A stretch of 61,143 bases of DNA from an uncultured Acidobacteriota bacterium (GCA_951812665.1 CATOST010000011.1:1-61143), one strand, 5' to 3'. Shown: positions 1 through 8,806, numbered from the stretch's first letter. Translations and numbers: made by a program. Notes: generated by a model from the letters alone, not told the origin.

Positions 1-1
1 G

Positions 2-1132
2 CTGGACCGCTGGTTCGACGGCACTCCCATCTTGGGGATGCCCTTCGACGACGGTTACACCCACAGCGAGCCGGGGCTCTACCGCATGCCCGGCGGTGAC
101 CTCATCCTCCAGTTCTGGCGGACTTCCTACAGCTCCGGAACCCGTCAGCTCCGCTCCCACGACGGGGGCAAGACCTGGGTCCGGGACCACGATCGAATTC
201 ACGTCCAGGGGGTCACCGGGGCTCCCGGAGATCTGGTCCTCGGCACCGAAGACTGGTTCGTGGATCCTGAGAATCCCACCCACGTCTACATGGCGTTCCA
301 GTATTTTCACCACGAAGCGCAGGCGGGAACCCTGCTGGCCCGCTCCACCGACGACGGCCGGAGCTACGAGTTCCTGAGCTGGATCGGTCCCCTGGCCAGC
401 GAGAAGGAGCCGCACGGTGGCGCCACCTTCGAGCCGGCCATCGAGTACGTGGGCAACCGCACCATCGTGGCGGTGCTGCGGGATGGGGCCGGCAACCGGC
501 ACACCTGGCAGACGGTGAGCACCGACATGGGCGCCACCTTCGCCCCCCTGGAGGAGATCTCCCCCAAGGTGGACGGCGGCGTCGAAGGGGGCCTCTGGCA
601 AAGGGCCCGGATCTACAAGGAGAGCAATCCCCGGTTTCAGCATGGGAACCTGCTGGACTACGCCGCCGCCGAGGGCCGTCTCTGGGGCATGGGTCTCCAC
701 AGCATCGGCGGCGGATACACGCGCAAGCCGGTGGTCTACTGGTCCGACGATAACGGCGCCACCTGGCAGGGCCCCGAGCTGCTGCACGGTCCCATGCTTC
801 CGGGAACCGACACCGGTTACGGAGACCTGAAGCGGCGGGTGGACGGGACCTTCGTGGCGGTGGCCTACTATGCGACCCGGGACTCCAAGGTGTCGGACCT
901 GGAGCAGTACACGTTCGGCGGGCGGCGAGCCCGGTTCCGGCTGGAGGAGGACGCCGGCGGTGACGGTGAAGCGGACGGAGGATCGAGCTGGAGGGAGCTC
1001 CACGGCGGCGTCGAGAACTACACGGTCCCGTTGACGGGAGCCCGCTGGAGGTTGAATATCCATTTGTCGAGCGCCGGAGAAGGCCCCGGACCCGGAATCG
1101 AGTCGATCCGGATCGAGCCGTCGCAGGATTGA
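2..1132 (+). CDS. Sialidase-like BNR/Asp-box beta-propeller (5' end off window)
   Basis: The frame is open from the first bases, so the N-terminus lies outside the window; the internal TTG at 32 is not a convincing start. About 377 residues are visible. Four Asp-box-like motifs are spread along it (SHDGGKTW, STDDGRSYEF, STDMGATF, SDDNGATW), which is the hallmark of six-bladed sialidase/BNR propellers. Such proteins are usually exported glycoside hydrolases or sugar-binding proteins; the catalytic Arg triad cannot be assigned by eye. It is followed in the same direction by a sodium:solute symporter gene 117 bp away, which suggests release and then uptake of a sugar. Family assignment is good; substrate is unknown. 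Confidence 0.8.
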   Translation: MDRWFDGTPILGMPFDDGYTHSEPGLYRMPGGDLILQFWRTSYSSGTRQLRSHDGGKTWVRDHDRIHVQGVTGAPGDLVLGTEDWFVDPENPTHVYMAFQYFHHEAQAGTLLARSTDDGRSYEFLSWIGPLASEKEPHGGATFEPAIEYVGNRTIVAVLRDGAGNRHTWQTVSTDMGATFAPLEEISPKVDGGVEGGLWQRARIYKESNPRFQHGNLLDYAAAEGRLWGMGLHSIGGGYTRKPVVYWSDDNGATWQGPELLHGPMLPGTDTGYGDLKRRVDGTFVAVAYYATRDSKVSDLEQYTFGGRRARFRLEEDAGGDGEADGGSSWRELHGGVENYTVPLTGARWRLNIHLSSAGEGPGPGIESIRIEPSQD

Positions 1133-1249
1133 TGCCAACCCTGCGGCTGGTCCGGAGAGGGATGGCCAGAGTAGAATCGAGTCCGGCCGGAGTCGCCGGC
1201 CCGACCGCGAATTCCAGATCGCGGTTTCAGGACAAGAAAGGTTGATTTG

Positions 1250-2870
1250 ATGCAACTCCACTTCGCCGATCACGTGGTGCTGGGCGTCTATCTGGCGGCC
1301 ATGATGTTCCTGGGTTGGAGGCTCGCCAGGGGTCAGCAGACCGAAGAAGAATATTTTCTGGGCGGGCGGCGCCTCCCCTGGTTTGCCGTCGGAGTCAGCA
1401 TCATCGCCTCGCTCCTGTCCAGCATCACCTATCTGGCCAGTCCCGGCATCGTCTGGCGCTTCGGCTTCGGCGGCTTCGTCAGCTCCCTGTTCGCCATTCC
1501 CCTCGACATGATTCTGATTCTGCTCCTGGCCATTCCCTTCTTCGTCCGTTTCAAGTTCACCACGGCCTACGAATACCTGGAACACCGGTACGACCTCTCG
1601 GTGCGGCTGTTGGGCGCCACCATGTTTCTCCTGTTCGTCACCGTGCTCATGGGAGTGATCGTGCTGGTCTCGTCCCGCGCTCTGGCCGTGGCCACGGGTC
1701 TGCCTCTGGTGGTGATCATCGGCGTGATCGGAGTCGTCGCCACCGTCTACACCATGATGGGAGGCATTCGGGCCGTGGTCTGGACCGATGTGATTCAGGC
1801 GGCTCTCCTGGTGGGCGGAGGGCTGTTCACCGTCGGCTACGTGGCCTGGGTCACGGGTTCGGGACCGGTGGACTGGTTCCATGTCGTGAACGCCAGGGAC
1901 AACGAGAGTTTCACTTTCTTCTCCCCGACCCCACCGTGGCCGCCACGGTGGTGACCATGACCCTCTCGGGTGTGATCTGGACTCTGACGGCCCATTGCGC
2001 CAACCAGATGACCCTGCAACGTTACTTCAGCACCGTGGACGTCCGGGCCGCCAAGCGCAGCTTCGTCACCAGTATCGTGGTCAGCGCGACAATTGCGCTC
2101 CTGCTGGCCGTCATCGGCGCCTCCCTGGTCTACTACTACACTCACGGTCCGGAAGGCCTCCCCGAGCACATCAACCTGGCGAGCGGCAAGGATCGGGATT
2201 CCATCTTTCCTTTCTTCGTGGCCTCCAGGATTCCGCCGGGACTGGCCGGAGCCATCTTCGCCGCCCTCCTGGCGGCGGCCATGTCCACCATCGACTCGGG
2301 GGTCAATTCCTGGGCCACCGTGGCCACCGTGGACTTCGGCCGGCTCCGCAAGAAGCCGCCCAGCGGGAACCGCGTCTTCCAGGCCCGGATCATCACCCTG
2401 ATCGTGGGGTTGGTGGTGACCGTGTCGGCCGTCTACCTGGACGGGATCACCGGAATGGACGACATCCTCACCATACTGCCGAAGACCTTCAACTCCCTGG
2501 TGGGTTCGATGGGAGCTCTCTTCCTGGCGGGGATGCTGTTCCCCAGGGTCGGCACTCGCGCCGTCTGGCCGGCGGCGTTCATCGGCTTGGCGGTGGCGCT
2601 GGGAGTGGCCTATTCGCGCGACCTGCTGCAGCTCATGGACCCCTCCACCCACCAAGCCATGGCAGGTGTCCTGGGTGCGGACTTCACTCAGCGCCTGGTG
2701 GAAAAGGGGATGGGATTCACCTGGATCATCCTCTCGTCGGCCGTTGCCGCCCTGGGCTCCGCGTGGCTGCTGAGCTTCGTCTTTCCAATAAGGATCTGGA
2801 CCGGATCAAGGGCCTGACCTGGGCCACGCGCCACGAGCCGTCGCCGTTTACCCGGAAGAAGCTGGTCTGA
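1250..2870 (+). pseudogene. Sodium:solute symporter (SSS family), two single-base frameshifts
   Basis: This is a multi-spanning SSS-family sodium/substrate symporter, readable only by joining three frames. Residues 1 to about 224 are in the frame of the ATG at 1250 (AAAGG ribosome site just upstream). The frame breaks in the CCCC run at 1923-1926 and continues one base back with ATVVTMTLSGVIWTL. It breaks again in the CC at 2785-2786, and the tail ends in PSPFTRKKLV at 2870. Adding one C at each site gives a clean reading frame of about 540 residues, the usual SSS length. Both lesions are missing Cs in C runs, so base-calling error and real decay are both possible. An intact SSS gene of a different subfamily lies at 50275-51984. 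Confidence 0.8.
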
Positions 2871-2882
2871 GGTAGCCGAAAA

Positions 2883-3173
2883 CTATTCATCGAAACTCTT
2901 GGGCCATTTCCTGGAGGTGTGGTACACGCTCAGAATCTGGACTTCCCGGTTCTTGATGCGGTATGGCACGATGTACGGGATGCCAGGGATCACAAGTTCG
3001 AATGTGCCGGCTACTCGGCCCCAACGACCGATCTTCGGATGCTCTCTGAGGAATTCGGTCGTAACCCGTATCCGCTGTGCAACTTCAAAAGCTGCTCGCG
3101 GGTTGTCCATTGCGATGTGGTCTTGAATGTTTTCGAGAGCCTCTGCTGCCGGTTCAGTCCATCGAACACGCAC
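2883..3173 (-). CDS. RelE/ParE-family toxin
   Basis: A 96-residue protein with the compact ParE/RelE layout: N-terminal RVRWTEPAAEALENI, a central helix pair, and a C-terminal beta strand segment ending IKNREVQILSVYHTSRKWP. The family blocks growth by ribosome-dependent mRNA cleavage (RelE) or gyrase poisoning (ParE); which applies cannot be read here. The start is the GTG at 3173, two bases after the antitoxin stop, so the two are translationally coupled. It is the second gene of a two-gene operon on the minus strand and converges on the frameshifted symporter, 12 bp away. Confidence 0.85.
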   Translation of the reverse strand: MRVRWTEPAAEALENIQDHIAMDNPRAAFEVAQRIRVTTEFLREHPKIGRWGRVAGTFELVIPGIPYIVPYRIKNREVQILSVYHTSRKWPKSFDE

Positions 3174-3175
3174 GA

Positions 3176-3415
3176 TCAGACGTTCTCATATTTGCCGAAT
3201 ACCCGTTCCATCTCCGCTCTCGAGGTGAAACGCCCTTGATCGGCTGCCTCGATTCCGGCCCGGATACGTTCCTCCTGCCACGCATGCAGCTCAAGAAAAT
3301 GATTGATCGCTTGGTTCACCATGTAGTTCCGTGACCGGTCCTGGTGCTTGGCAAGTTTGTCCAATTGCCGAACGATCCTGCTATCCGTACGAACGCTGAA
3401 TGCCTCAGTAGCCAT
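3176..3415 (-). CDS. Ribbon-helix-helix antitoxin (ParD/CopG type)
   Basis: A 79-residue antitoxin. I chose the ATG at 3415 (MATEAFSVRTDSRIV) because a GAAAGGA ribosome site lies 8 bases upstream; a longer reading from 3487 would add an unsupported N-terminus. The first 45 residues fit a ribbon-helix-helix DNA-binding fold (beta strand AFSVRTDSRIV, then helices LDKLAKHQ and RNYMVNQAINHFLEL). The acidic C-terminus should wrap the toxin encoded immediately downstream. RHH antitoxins normally repress their own operon; a perfect dyad 32 bp upstream of the start is the likely operator. Confidence 0.85.
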   Translation of the reverse strand: MATEAFSVRTDSRIVRQLDKLAKHQDRSRNYMVNQAINHFLELHAWQEERIRAGIEAADQGRFTSRAEMERVFGKYENV

Positions 3416-3446
3416 GAGATTGGTTCCTTTCAGTTCATTATGGTTC

Positions 3447-3462
3447 ACTATGATGACATAGT
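3447..3462. promoter_or_regulatory. Inverted-repeat operator of the ParDE-like operon
   Basis: ACTATG, four bases, CATAGT: a perfect 6-bp dyad located 32 bp upstream of the antitoxin start codon. RHH antitoxins bind short palindromes at this position for autoregulation. A CATAAT hexamer (minus strand, 3442-3437) could be the -10 box, which would put the dyad just upstream of it. No good -35 is visible. Confidence 0.55.
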
Positions 3463-3509
3463 CCTCAGTGCCAGATCGTTGCATCATGGCTCATGGGGCC
3501 GTTGCCGCT

Positions 3510-5146
3510 TCAGAAAATCTTGGAAAGTTTGCGGGTCTCGGCGGTGATTACGTCCACTACGGCCGGCTGGCCGTCTCTGGTGGCCTGAATCGCCCGCTTC
3601 AGGGCCGGCCGCAGCCCTTGGACGGTCTCCACCTTCTCCGCATGGCAGCCCAGGGCCCGCGCCACGTTGGCGTAGTCCCCGGTCTGGGTCGAGATCTTGT
3701 AGCGCTCGATGGCCACCGGGATGTGGCGGTCGTAGCCGCTGAAGATGGAGTCGTGCTTGATCACCGTGAGAATGGGGATGTTCTCGCGGACTGCCGTTTC
3801 CCAGTCCATTCCGGTCATCCCCACGGAGGCGTCCCCCATGACGTTGACCACCAGCTTGTCCGGATTGGCGATCTTGGCTCCCATGGCCAGACCCAGCGAA
3901 AAGCCCAGTTGGGAGGACTGGCCCCACCCCAGGTAGCTCCGGGGCGTGTTGGCCTGGTAGAAGACGCTCTGGATGTCCCGCGAGGCGCCGATTCGTGGGT
4001 CACGATGGAGGTGTCCGGGTCGATGGCCGACCAGAGCTCCCGGAACATCCGGTATCCGTTGATGGGTTGGGAATCGTCGCTGAAGAGGGACTCGAACTCC
4101 TCCAGCCAGGCGTTCCGATGGCGTGAGAGGGTCTCGACCGTCTCCTGCCGATGGGCCTCCCGGTCCTTTCCCACCTTGGATTTCAAGACCTTGGCCAGTT
4201 GCCGCAGGAAGAATTTGGCGTCGGCCACGACCGGGAGCACGGCCGGGTATTCCTTGTTGATGTCGGACGGGTCGACGGTGGCATGGATGATGGCCTTCCC
4301 AGGCGGGATCGGTGGTGTGAAGGGCGCTACGGTCAGGCTGGAGCCCACAGCCAGGATCAGGTCGCTGTTGGCCAGGCAATGCCGCGCCATGTGGGTCACG
4401 GAGTAGGCGCCGACTCCGGCCGAGAGCTCATGACGTTCGGGGAAACCGCTCTTTCCCTGAAGCGTGGTCATGACGGGGATGCCCAGGATCTCGGCCACCT
4501 CCACCAGTTCCCGGCTCGCCTCGGCGTAGAGGACACCTTGGCCGGCCCAGATCATGGGACGTTCGGCCCGGAGCAGGCGTTCGGCGGCCTCTTCCACGGC
4601 TCCCGGATCGGCGGCCACCCGCATCCGGGGGATCGGCGTGTATTCCAGGTCGCCGACGAACTCCGCGTTGCAGGCGTCGTCCAACAGCTCCAGCATCACC
4701 GGGCCCGGCCTCCCCGAGCGCAGGGCCGTGAAGGCGTGCCGGAGCCGGCTGGGCGCCAACTCGGGCGAGATCACCTTGTTGGCCATCTTGGTGGTGGCCC
4801 GGTAGTTGTCGACGCAGTCGAAGGAAGGATGGGTCCCGATCTGGTCCAGACCGGCATGTCCCGGGAGGAAGAGGACCGGTGTGGAATCGGTGAAGGAGTG
4901 GGCCACGCCCGCGAAGGCGTTCTCGGCGCCGGCTCGGGACTGGACCGTGAAGACCCCGATCTGCCGGCCGTTGGTGGACCGGGAGACGCCGTCGGCCATG
5001 TTGCCGGCGACCCGCTCCTGGCGGGAGCTCAGGATCCGGACGCCGGCCCGGGCCAGGGCGTCCAACAGGTTGGTCAAGGGGTAGCAGAACACCTGCCGGA
5101 TCCCTTCCATTTGCAAGATCTTGACGATGGCATCGGCGCCGTTCAT
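3510..5146 (-). pseudogene. Thiamine-diphosphate-dependent enzyme (acetolactate-synthase-like), one frameshift
   Basis: A TPP-dependent decarboxylase/ligase of the IlvB-like superfamily. The start is the ATG at 5146 with an AGGAGA site 9 bases upstream. The N-terminal PYR domain carries the catalytic Glu (RQER, Glu44), a central domain includes TTLQGKSGFPE, and the C-terminal PP domain has GDASVGMTGMDW (TPP/Mg loop) and ends RKLSKIF. The frame breaks at about 3988-3993: the upstream frame reads IVTHES and the downstream frame resumes at GASRDIQSVFYQ. One extra base there restores a 545-residue protein, normal for the family. The usual NN of the TPP motif appears as KHD. Its substrate is unknown. 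It lies between two TA operons. Confidence 0.8.
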
Positions 5147-5284
5147 GGGATGTTTCTCCTGTTCAGGCACTCCAAAATAATTCCGGTTGCTCCTGCGGGT
5201 CCTGATTCCTTGGCGCAACCGCCATTTCTGCGTCGGCGTTCTCTCAATAGGTACGGCCGTCGTTCTGCTCCTCGGCGGAAGGCC

Positions 5285-5716
5285 TCAGGACGCCAGCGGA
5301 TTCCTCCAACGCAGACCCTCGAAGCGGGCGAAGTCGCCGTCGTTCGAATACAGGGTCCCGGCGTGTTCGATCGCGTACGCGGCGATGTGAGCATCCGTCG
5401 TCAGGTTGGCTCCCACGTCCGTCGACCGAAGCAGCCCGGACAGGATGGACCAATGGCGCTCCGTCGGCGCCAGCAACACGGCGTTCGGCTGATCCATCCA
5501 GCTCTCCACGCGTTCGAGCGCATCTCGGACGCTCAGCGGCGATATGAATACACGGCGGTTCGTCGTCACGCGCACGAACCCCAGGATGCTGGCGTAGCAG
5601 AGTCCCACGGTGACGGTCGACGAGAGCAACCCGTCCCACCAGCGCCGCGCCTTCTCATGGAACGGACTCGTCTCGTCGACGGCGTAGACGAGCATGTTGA
5701 CGTCAGGAATCATCAT
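5285..5716 (-). CDS. VapC-family PIN-domain ribonuclease toxin
   Basis: A 143-residue PIN-domain protein. Acidic metal-binding positions are visible: Asp5 in IPDVNMLVYAVDE, Asp108 in TTDAHIAAYAIEH, and Asp126/Asp128 in SNDGDFARF. The position that is Glu in many PIN domains (x-E-F-x-R) is Gly46 here (ILGFVRVTTN), a variation I recall from this VapC subgroup. These toxins cleave tRNA or rRNA at defined sites. The start ATG at 5716 overlaps the antitoxin stop as ATGA, so the pair is translationally coupled. Confidence 0.88.
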   Translation of the reverse strand: MMIPDVNMLVYAVDETSPFHEKARRWWDGLLSSTVTVGLCYASILGFVRVTTNRRVFISPLSVRDALERVESWMDQPNAVLLAPTERHWSILSGLLRSTDVGANLTTDAHIAAYAIEHAGTLYSNDGDFARFEGLRWRNPLAS

Positions 5717-5982
5717 TGGCGCAACCGGATTTCTCGATCTCGACGTTCCTCGGCCTCCAGTTCGTCCACGAGCTGGTTGAACCCGACGGTGTCGAAACCG
5801 GGCCTCAGGACGAGCCTGTGGGGGTTTGTGCGGTATGGTTTCGCATCCGGCGTTCGGCGGCTGTTTCGCAGTCCCTCGCGCAACAGCCGATTGATGACCT
5901 GCTTCAACGAGTGTCCGCGCCGCTGCCGCAATTCCCGGATCCGGACAGCGATATCTTCGTCGATGGTGAGAGTCGTTCGCAT
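5713..5982 (-). CDS. VapB-type antitoxin (ribbon-helix-helix)
   Basis: An 89-residue antitoxin starting at the ATG at 5982 (MRTTLTIDEDIAVRIREL). The first 45 residues are a typical RHH beta-helix-helix with LKQVINRLLREGL as the second helix; the remainder, ending EAEERRDREIRLRQ, is the charged toxin-binding tail. A longer reading upstream would run through the promoter and is rejected. No Shine-Dalgarno precedes the ATG; instead an almost consensus promoter ends at the start codon, which suggests a leaderless or near-leaderless mRNA. Confidence 0.85.
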   Translation of the reverse strand: MRTTLTIDEDIAVRIRELRQRRGHSLKQVINRLLREGLRNSRRTPDAKPYRTNPHRLVLRPGFDTVGFNQLVDELEAEERRDREIRLRQ

Positions 5983-5988
5983 CACAGC

Positions 5989-6017
5989 ATCATATGAATT
6001 ATAAAAACTGATGTCAA
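5989..6017 (-). promoter_or_regulatory. Consensus-like sigma70 promoter of vapBC
   Basis: On the minus strand, TTGACA (6017-6012), a 17-base spacer, then TATGAT (5994-5989). Transcription would start near 5982, the A of the vapB ATG. A second perfect -10 (TATAAT, 6003-5998) lies inside the spacer with a weak -35 (GAGACA) and would give a leader of about 9 bases. An 8-bp palindrome TCATATGA (5990-5997) overlaps the -10 and is a candidate operator. The -35 box contains the stop codon of the upstream Rieske gene. Confidence 0.6.
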
Positions 6018-6601
6018 TGATGTCTCCGACTTCCTCGGGAAGTCCCCGGCACCTCCACCACAACGTAATTCTGTTCCACCACCACCGGGTAGGTCTCCAG
6101 CGTGTAGGGACCCGGGCAGAGGCCGCTCATCTCGGGATCGGACGCCGGGTCGCGGTTCTTCGCCGCCAGAGTGGCGCCGCTCTCGACCCGTGCCGGATAG
6201 GTGGCCACTCGCAGCCGGGCCGGGTCGAACCAGGACTGGCCGGTCTTGACGTCGAACTCCCACCCGTGCCAGGGGCAGCGCAGGATCTCGCCTTTCCGCA
6301 GGTATTCGAACTCACCCGGAGTCGGCGACGTGGCGAATCCGGTGAGGTGTCCCAGGCAGACTGGGCCACCCTGATGGGGACAACTGTTGCGAAGAGCGTA
6401 GAAACGTCCGCCCACGTTGAAAACGCCGATGGTCCGGGGCCCAATCTTCACCAGCTTGCGGGAACCGGGCGGCAGGGAGCCGACGCTGCAGATCAGGTGT
6501 CGCTGGAGGGGCGACTTTCTTGTCGCCCGCCTGGGAGGGGCGACTTTCTTGTCGCCCTTTCCCCCGTCGGCCCCCTTCGCCATACCCTCGTGCTTCATCA
6601 T
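6014..6601 (-). CDS. Rieske [2Fe-2S] domain protein
   Basis: A soluble Rieske-type ferredoxin-like protein of about 195 residues. Cluster ligands are Cys74-Pro-His76 (NSCPHQGG) and Cys109-Pro-Trp-His112 (CPWHGWEF), as in the electron-transfer domain of ring-hydroxylating oxygenases and related small ferredoxins. Family members normally begin just before the segment RHLICSVGSLPPGSRK. Here the 5' end is occupied by two copies of a dispersed hairpin repeat that are translated as GDKKVAPP-like sequence, so the true start is uncertain: ATGs at 6601, 6598 and 6583 are in frame and none has a clear ribosome site. It is the last gene of the minus-strand set with the two amidohydrolases and may supply electrons for a linked oxidation. 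Confidence 0.8.
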   Translation of the reverse strand: MMKHEGMAKGADGGKGDKKVAPPRRATRKSPLQRHLICSVGSLPPGSRKLVKIGPRTIGVFNVGGRFYALRNSCPHQGGPVCLGHLTGFATSPTPGEFEYLRKGEILRCPWHGWEFDVKTGQSWFDPARLRVATYPARVESGATLAAKNRDPASDPEMSGLCPGPYTLETYPVVVEQNYVVVEVPGTSRGSRRHH

Positions 6602-6634
6602 CAGTTGGGAGTTCGGCGGCAAGAAAGCCGCCGC
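6503..6634. repeat. Composite hairpin repeat (two GGGCGAC hairpins plus one GGCGGC hairpin)
   Basis: Two near-identical units, GGGCGAC-TTTCTT-GTCGCCC, at 6509-6528 and 6538-6557 (29-base period), are followed by TGGGAGTTCGGCGG and a GGCGGC-AAGAAA-GCCGCC hairpin at 6615-6632. The same two-part arrangement recurs at 21424-21486 and, decayed, at 52469-52600. It overlaps the 5' end of the Rieske gene and reaches almost to the stop of the upstream amidohydrolase gene. Confidence 0.75.
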
Positions 6635-6645
6635 CCGGGGTGCCC

Positions 6646-7758
6646 CTACGCCTCTCCAAAATCGTAGAGGCTCCGCGCGTTCTCCGACATGACGCCTCGC
6701 CGGAACTCCCGGGGAAGGCTCAGCGGGATGGCCTGCGCCGGAGAGTCGAAATCCCAATGGGGGTAGTCCGTCGCAAACAGCAGTCGGTCGTCCATGTCCA
6801 ACTGTTCCAGCAATTGCACGAGATACTCGTGCCGGGGCGGCTCCTCCATGGGTTGGGTGGTGACCCAGAAATGGCGGCGGATGGTCTCCGAAGGCAGCCG
6901 TCTCAGGTCCGGCACCTCCTCCTTGAGCCTCCCCCAGGAGCGGTCCAGCCGCCACATCAGCGGAGGCAGCCAGGCAAACCCGCCCTCGATCAGCACCACC
7001 TTCAATCCGGGGAATCGTTCGAACACCCCTTCCGTGACCATGCTGATCACCTGAGCCTGAAAGGCCTGGGGCATGCCGGCGTGATCCTCGTAGTAGTGGT
7101 TGGGCCATCCTCCTCCGGTCAGAGGCTGGCCCGAGTTTCCCCCGAAGTGGATGCCGAAGGGAAGATCGTGGCGCTCGCAGGCCTCGTACATCTTCCAGTA
7201 TTTGCGCCGGCCCAGGGGCTGTTGGGTGCGAACCGCCACCAGCACCTGGACGAAGCCGGGATGGCCTCCCACGCGGTCGATCTCGGCCGCCGACAGCTCG
7301 CCGTCTTCGTAGGGGACCACGATGGAGGCCCGCAGCCGCGGCTCGGGTTCCAGCCAGGCCTCGATCTGCCAGTCGTTGAGACCCTGAGAGAAGGCGGCGC
7401 CGAACTCCAGGTTCTGCTGCCGGCCGGCGCCGACGAGGCAGTTCAGGAGGCCGTACTCCAAGTCCCACTCGTCCAGCAACTGCTCCTGCATGAAGTCCAG
7501 ATCCGAGCCGGCGGGCAGGCCGGAAGGGGGCCAGGAATCGTGCCGGGCGGCGTTGGGACTGGCTCGGGGGTACTCGCAACCGAGGTGCCCCCGGAGCCCG
7601 ATCAGCCGGTGGTGATTCCGCCAGCGTTGGGGAAGGTATTTGCGGATCGCCTCATCGGAGGGCAGCGCGTTGTGGATGTCGCAGTCGATGACGGCGGTCT
7701 TGGCCCAGCGCCTTCTGCGGATCATCGGTCGAGTCTTGGGTTCAACCGCGATGGCCAT
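6646..7758 (-). CDS. Amidohydrolase-2 family protein (ACMSD-like), copy A
   Basis: A 370-residue metal-dependent TIM-barrel hydrolase/decarboxylase of the amidohydrolase-2 family (PF04909 type). The N-terminal metal motif is DCDIHN, a metal His lies in PFGIHFGG, and the catalytic Asp is in ATDYPHWD near the C-terminus. I chose the ATG at 7758 because GAGGAGG lies directly upstream. Members decarboxylate or hydrolyse aromatic-derived acids; the substrate cannot be told from sequence. It begins 10 bases after the stop of a clear paralogue, so the two were probably a tandem duplication and are co-transcribed. Confidence 0.85.
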   Translation of the reverse strand: MAIAVEPKTRPMIRRRRWAKTAVIDCDIHNALPSDEAIRKYLPQRWRNHHRLIGLRGHLGCEYPRASPNAARHDSWPPSGLPAGSDLDFMQEQLLDEWDLEYGLLNCLVGAGRQQNLEFGAAFSQGLNDWQIEAWLEPEPRLRASIVVPYEDGELSAAEIDRVGGHPGFVQVLVAVRTQQPLGRRKYWKMYEACERHDLPFGIHFGGNSGQPLTGGGWPNHYYEDHAGMPQAFQAQVISMVTEGVFERFPGLKVVLIEGGFAWLPPLMWRLDRSWGRLKEEVPDLRRLPSETIRRHFWVTTQPMEEPPRHEYLVQLLEQLDMDDRLLFATDYPHWDFDSPAQAIPLSLPREFRRGVMSENARSLYDFGEA

Positions 7759-7768
7759 GGTTTCCTCC

Positions 7769-8806
7769 TCAAAGCCGATAGAACTCACGGGCGTTTTCAG
7801 ATCCGATCCGGTCCCACAGCGAGTCGGGAAGCTGGACCGGGAGCGTTTCCGCCACGGCGCCGTCGTGGCAGTGCGGGTAGTCGGAGGAGAACATCAGGAG
7901 GTCCCGTCCGTCCATCTGCTCCAGGACCTCCAGCAACTGCCGAGTCCGCGGCGGCGCGTCCACGGGTTGCAGGGTCAGACGGATGTGTTTCCGGATGTAT
8001 TCCGACGGAGGCCGCTTGACCCACGGAATGTCCCGGCGCAGTCCTCTCCATTCCTTGTCGAGCCGCCACATCAGGGAGGGCATCCAGGTGAAGCCGCCCT
8101 CGATCAGGGCCACCCGCAACTGGGGATAGCGGTCGAAGGTCCCTTCGGCAATCAGGCTCAGGACCTGGGACTGAAAGACCTGGGACATGCCGGCGTACTC
8201 CTCCAGATAGGTGGAAGGCCACCCGCAGGGGGTGGGGGGATTGCCGGAGGAGCCGCCGAAGTGGATTCCCACGGCCAGGCCGTGGCGGAGGGCCGCCTCG
8301 TAAAGGGGATCGAAGCGGCGGTTTCCATAAGGGGTCCAGGACCGGACCGGCAGGATCACCTGCACGAAGCCGGGATGGTCCCCCAGCCGATCGATCTCCT
8401 GGGCGGCCAGGACCGGGTTCTGGCTCGGCACCACCAGGGAGGCGCGCAGACGGGGGTCCGCCGTCAACCAGTGCTCCACTTGCCAGGTGTTGATGGCGGT
8501 GGCCAGCGCCGACGCCAGGTATTCGTTGTGGACGCTCTGGACCCAGTAGTTGCAGTTCAGAATGCCCAGCTCCAGGTCCCAGGCGTCCAGGGTCTGGGCG
8601 CAGAGGAACTCGGGATCCGAACCGGGGGGCCCACCGGACGGAGGGGTCGCGCCCGGCCGCGCCGGAATGGGCGTCCCCTCGGGGTAGTCGCTCACGTCGG
8701 GGCCCACGAATGCCGACTCGCGAAGGTATGCCCGCCAGTGCTCCTCCAGGTAAGGCACCAACGTCTCCAGGGAGGGAAGCTGATTGTGGAGGTCACAGTC
8801 AATCAT
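7769..8806 (-). CDS. Amidohydrolase-2 family protein (ACMSD-like), copy B
   Basis: A 345-residue paralogue of the next gene downstream. Matching landmarks are IDCDLHNQLPS at the N-terminus, VGIHFGGSSGNPP with a metal His, ALIEGGFTWMPSLMWRLD (copy A has LIEGGFAWLPPLMWRLD), and SSDYPHCHD with the catalytic Asp. The ATG at 8806 has GGAGAG upstream. Retention of two diverged copies in tandem suggests two related substrates or a heteromeric enzyme. It follows the Gfo/Idh/MocA gene by 18 bases. Confidence 0.85.
   Translation of the reverse strand: MIDCDLHNQLPSLETLVPYLEEHWRAYLRESAFVGPDVSDYPEGTPIPARPGATPPSGGPPGSDPEFLCAQTLDAWDLELGILNCNYWVQSVHNEYLASALATAINTWQVEHWLTADPRLRASLVVPSQNPVLAAQEIDRLGDHPGFVQVILPVRSWTPYGNRRFDPLYEAALRHGLAVGIHFGGSSGNPPTPCGWPSTYLEEYAGMSQVFQSQVLSLIAEGTFDRYPQLRVALIEGGFTWMPSLMWRLDKEWRGLRRDIPWVKRPPSEYIRKHIRLTLQPVDAPPRTRQLLEVLEQMDGRDLLMFSSDYPHCHDGAVAETLPVQLPDSLWDRIGSENAREFYRL

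Noticed and set aside
4151..6004. 617-residue plus-strand frame across the TPP and VapBC genes
   Set aside because: No motif, no ribosome site, and overlaps three well-supported minus-strand genes.
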